A model generated the notes under the pieces. That model had not been told where the DNA came from, made no database searches, and worked only from the letters and a program-made list of their open reading frames with translations. A DNA stretch of 8,326 nucleotides from Pseudomonadota bacterium (GTDB taxonomy: Bacteria > Pseudomonadota > Alphaproteobacteria > Caulobacterales > Aquidulcibacteraceae). The translations under genes and the position numbers were made by a program. Positions 5,985 through 8,326 of the stretch are shown here, one piece after another; the stretch's first letter is position 1; each line of letters starts with the position of its first letter. The DNA is taken from contig JAEWNX010000465.1 of NCBI GenBank assembly GCA_023461135.1, positions 1 to 8,326 of the forward strand, read 5' to 3'.

Positions 5985-6692
5985 TCAGTTATTCCGGTCG
6001 CCGCGCAGGTCGTAATAGAAGCTGAATTGCACGGGCAGCGCGTCGCGCACGTATTGCTGCATGAACAAGTTCACCTGGCTGATGTGCGAGCGCGGAACGT
6101 AGACGACATCGTAGCGCTGGAGCGGCTGCGCGCCGGGGAAGCCCTGGCGCATCGCGCGCGATGAGAGATCGACTTCCGACACTGCCGTTTGCCCACCGGC
6201 GCGCGAGAGCACGAGCACGTCGCCGCGGCGCGCGCTGGGCAGAAAGCCTCCGGCGAGTGCGACAGCCTGGAAGGCGTCGATCTGCGCCGGCATTTCGTAA
6301 ATGCCGGGGCGCGCGACTTCGCCGCCGACGAACACTTGGCGCGAGCCGTAGGAGCGCGGCGTGACGGTCAGTTCGGGCATACGCAGGTGCGCGGCGTAAG
6401 CGGAGACCAGGTGATCGTGCAACTCTTCGGCGGTGAGATCGGCCGCGCGAACTGCGCCGACGAGGGGCAGCGCGACGCGGCCATCAGGCCCGACCGTCAC
6501 CGTGCGTGTTAGTTCCGGCGCCGAAAACACCGTGATTTCGATCTCGTCCCCGGGATAGAAACGGTACTGCGGCGTGGCGTCGGAATAGATGACGCTCGGC
6601 GTGCCGCTCGCCGGGGTTTCCTGGCTGTGCGCGCTCGACGCCAACGTCAGGGCGGCCGCGGCGGCGGCGAGAACGGCGATGACGGTGCGCAT
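5985..6692 (-). CDS. Polysaccharide export protein (Wza/KpsD family)
   Basis: A 235-residue exported protein of the outer-membrane polysaccharide export family. It has a Sec signal peptide (1-23, ending SSAHSQ) with no lipobox Cys, so unlike E. coli Wza it is not predicted to be a lipoprotein. The polysaccharide export domain is at about 42-115 (YRFYPGDEIEITVFSAPEL, then GPDGRVALPLVGAV). An SLBB domain follows at about 118-165 (VFVGGEVARPGIYEMP, then AVALAGGFLPSA). The last 40 residues (VVYVPRSHISQVNLFMQQYV, then VQFSFYYDLRG) replace the long Wza C-terminal helix. It probably helps form the periplasmic/outer-membrane conduit for exopolysaccharide. GGAG lies 7 nt before ATG (6690-6692). It is divergent from the co-polymerase gene at 6823, presumably its functional partner. 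Confidence 0.93.
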   Translation of the reverse strand: MRTVIAVLAAAAAALTLASSAHSQETPASGTPSVIYSDATPQYRFYPGDEIEITVFSAPELTRTVTVGPDGRVALPLVGAVRAADLTAEELHDHLVSAYAAHLRMPELTVTPRSYGSRQVFVGGEVARPGIYEMPAQIDAFQAVALAGGFLPSARRGDVLVLSRAGGQTAVSEVDLSSRAMRQGFPGAQPLQRYDVVYVPRSHISQVNLFMQQYVRDALPVQFSFYYDLRGDRNN

Positions 6693-6822
6693 CGATTAAC
6701 TCCAACGCTTTGTTAGCGGACGATCCTTAACGGTGCGTCGCGGCGAGCATGCGTTGGGGGTGGTGAATGATCGTTTACCAAATGGGCGCAAACTGCCGCT
6801 TCGCGCACGTCTGGGAGCGCTG
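6693..6822. promoter_or_regulatory. Divergent promoter region of the polysaccharide genes
   Basis: This 130-bp gap should carry the promoters of both polysaccharide genes. It contains TTAAC at 6696-6700 and 6727-6731 (31 bp apart, about three helical turns), with a related TTAGC at 6713-6717 between them. A small CGCT/AGCG inverted repeat also lies between them. TTAA is the half-site of the alphaproteobacterial regulator CtrA, but the 7-bp spacing of a full CtrA box is not present. No firm -35/-10 pair was found. Confidence 0.35.
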
Positions 6823-8326
6823 ATGAAGACGAGCACAGAGGCGGGCCTCACGTCCGCGGCGTCTGCCTGGGCAGACGCGCGGCGCATGAGCATCGTCGAT
6901 ATCGCCGCGATGCTGTGGGCGGAGCGCGCCTTGGTTTTGGGGCTCGGCGCGGTGATCTGTGCGCTGGGCCTGGTGGCCGCGCTGATGGCGCCGAAGGCGT
7001 ACACGGCGCGCAGCGAACTGATCGTGCGCATGGGCGAGGAATATGTTTACCAGCCGGCCGCGGGCGGCGCGGGCGCTGGCGCAACGCCGGACATGCAGGC
7101 GGTCGTGAATGCGGAGATGCGGCTGATCGGGTCGGGCACGGTCGTGCGCGCGGCGATCGCTGACGTGGGTCTGGCCACGCTTTACCCCGACATCGCCGCC
7201 GCGCCCGGCTCGCAAGCGCGCAAGATTGCCGCCGCCGAACGTGCGTTCGCGCAGCATTTGACGGTGGAGACAGCGCCGCAGACGCCGGCGATCGGGCTTT
7301 CGTTCGAACACCGCAATCCGGAGGTCGCGGCGCTGGCGCTGAATGCGCTGGTGGATTCTTATCTCGTACATCGCCGCACCGTTCTCGTGGGCGGCGAGTT
7401 TGATGCGCTGGCTGAGGAAAGCTCCGACCTGAGCGCGCGGTCCGCGCACGCGAGCACGGCGCTGGCGTCGTTCTTGACGGAACATCAGATCGGCGATTTC
7501 GAGAGCGAGCTTGCCGCGCTGGCGGCGCGCGCCGGGGACATCGAAACGCAATTGCTCGACGCGCAGGCGCGGCAACGCGAAGCGGACGCGCGCGCGGGCG
7601 CGCTGCGGGCCCGCTATCAGGCTGAGCCGGAAGAGATCCAGCTCTACTCGGAAAGCGACGCGCGCACCGCCTTGGTGCAGGCGCAGATGGAGCGTGAGCA
7701 GCTTCTGTCGCGCTATCAATCCGACGCGCTGCCCGTGCGCGAGGTGGACCGGCGCATTGCACAATTGGAATCGTTCCTCGCCGGCGGCGATCCGCCGAGC
7801 ATAACGCGCCGCGGGGCAAATCCGGTGCGCCAGGATGTGGCGAGCCAGCTCTACGCGATGGAAGCGGAGGCGCGCGCGCAAGGCGGCCGCGCTGCGGCGT
7901 TGCGGCAGCAACGGACCGAGGTGCGCGAGCGTCTGCGCGCTATGCAGGTGCTGGAGCCCCGCTTCCGCCAGCTTCAGCGCGAGCGTTCGATCCTGGAGAC
8001 CAGCGCGCAGAATTTCGCAACGCGGGCGGAAGACGCGCGCACGCGCTCGCAGCTCCTGGGCCGCGCGACCGACAACATCACGCCGGTGGAGCGCGCTGCT
8101 GTGCCGGCGCAAGGCAAGAGCCTGCGCTGGCCGATCATGATCGTGACGTTGCTGATCGCGGGGATCGTTGCGGTCGGCGCCGGCCTCTCGCGCGCCCTGA
8201 TGCGCCGCTCGTTCCCGACGCCATCGAGCGCTGCGCGCGCTTTGGAGACGCCAGTGCTCGCCGTGCTGCCGCGCGCGGCGAAAGCCAAGCCGGCGAAGCG
8301 GGTTAAGGCGCCGCGCCCCGAGAAGA
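6823..8326 (+). CDS. Polysaccharide co-polymerase, Wzz/Wzc type (3' partial)
   Basis: At least 501 codons, open to the right edge, so the end is not seen. Visible order: a cytoplasmic N-terminus (1-34); a transmembrane helix at about 36-56 (LVLGLGAVICALGLVAALMA); the Wzz periplasmic domain from YTARSELIVRMG (60-71) on; two long helical, coiled-coil-like blocks (about 190-320 and 345-415); NITPVERAAVPAQGKSLRWP (417-436), the Pro-bearing motif that precedes the second helix in this family; and a second transmembrane helix (437-457). Past it lies a cytoplasmic stretch with ALETPVLAVLP (471-481). That resembles the linker before the BY-kinase domain of Wzc-type proteins, so either a kinase domain or a separate kinase may follow. 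Members set chain length and couple polymerisation to export. GGGAG (6813-6817) lies 5 nt before ATG 6823. It is divergent from the export gene. Confidence 0.9.
   Translation, partial: MKTSTEAGLTSAASAWADARRMSIVDIAAMLWAERALVLGLGAVICALGLVAALMAPKAYTARSELIVRMGEEYVYQPAAGGAGAGATPDMQAVVNAEMRLIGSGTVVRAAIADVGLATLYPDIAAAPGSQARKIAAAERAFAQHLTVETAPQTPAIGLSFEHRNPEVAALALNALVDSYLVHRRTVLVGGEFDALAEESSDLSARSAHASTALASFLTEHQIGDFESELAALAARAGDIETQLLDAQARQREADARAGALRARYQAEPEEIQLYSESDARTALVQAQMEREQLLSRYQSDALPVREVDRRIAQLESFLAGGDPPSITRRGANPVRQDVASQLYAMEAEARAQGGRAAALRQQRTEVRERLRAMQVLEPRFRQLQRERSILETSAQNFATRAEDARTRSQLLGRATDNITPVERAAVPAQGKSLRWPIMIVTLLIAGIVAVGAGLSRALMRRSFPTPSSAARALETPVLAVLPRAAKAKPAKRVKAPRPEK

Noticed and set aside
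6696..6731. CtrA box between the divergent polysaccharide genes
   Set aside because: Two TTAAC half-sites exist but are 31 bp apart, and no TTAA-N7-TTAA arrangement is present.
6775..8112. 445-codon minus-strand open frame (and a 323-codon one at 6848-7819) opposite the co-polymerase gene
   Set aside because: Arg/His/Ala/Pro-rich translation with no domain, signal or family pattern. The + strand frame has two membrane helices and Wzz-like motifs, so these are GC-driven antisense shadows.
1..8326. tRNA, rRNA, CRISPR array, insertion sequence or phage integration site
   Set aside because: No cloverleaf, spaced repeat array, transposase-like protein or flanking target duplication was seen on either strand.

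Overview
The window is GC-rich chromosomal DNA from an alphaproteobacterium. The strongest evidence is the gatB product, whose motif wording (the [18 protein letters not shown] block, with Ala where many phyla have Pro, and the YRYFPDPDL block) matches what I recall of alphaproteobacterial GatB. The set of RcnB-like, Sel1-repeat, ExbD and Wza/Wzz-type proteins would suit Caulobacterales or Hyphomonadaceae-like bacteria. That placement is inference and was not checked against a database.

Layout. Positions 1-23 hold a + strand intrinsic terminator of a gene outside the window. Positions 96-623 (-) encode a very basic hypothetical protein with a helix-turn-helix-like stretch and no good ATG. Positions 790-1098 (+) encode a 102-residue two-helix membrane protein. 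Positions 1136-1585 (-) encode a secreted hypothetical protein. Positions 1659-3143 (+) are gatB, the one housekeeping gene. A 60-codon reading frame (3140-3322, -) overlaps its stop tail-to-tail and starts directly after a strong hairpin. Positions 3455-3967 (-) encode an RcnB-like periplasmic protein with its own terminator. Positions 4248-5006 (+) encode a YfcG/Nu-type glutathione transferase. Positions 5140-5409 (+) encode a one-repeat Sel1 protein behind a leader full of direct and inverted repeats. Positions 5417-5896 (-) encode an ExbD/TolR-family protein without a visible ExbB/TolQ partner.

Positions 5985-8326 are the edge of a polysaccharide export locus. A Wza/KpsD-type export protein (-) is divergent from a Wzz/Wzc-type co-polymerase (+), which runs off the right end after at least 501 codons. 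Together they would span the periplasm: the co-polymerase in the inner membrane and the export protein towards the outer membrane.

The genes alternate in strand and form no long operon, so the window reads as a mosaic of single-gene units plus the start of an exopolysaccharide cluster. I found no mobile element, CRISPR array, rRNA or tRNA, and no convincing undescribed multi-gene system. The features most worth checking are non-coding: the Sel1 leader, the hairpin directly before the small gene at the gatB 3' end, and a possible extracytoplasmic-function sigma promoter before the 102-residue membrane protein.
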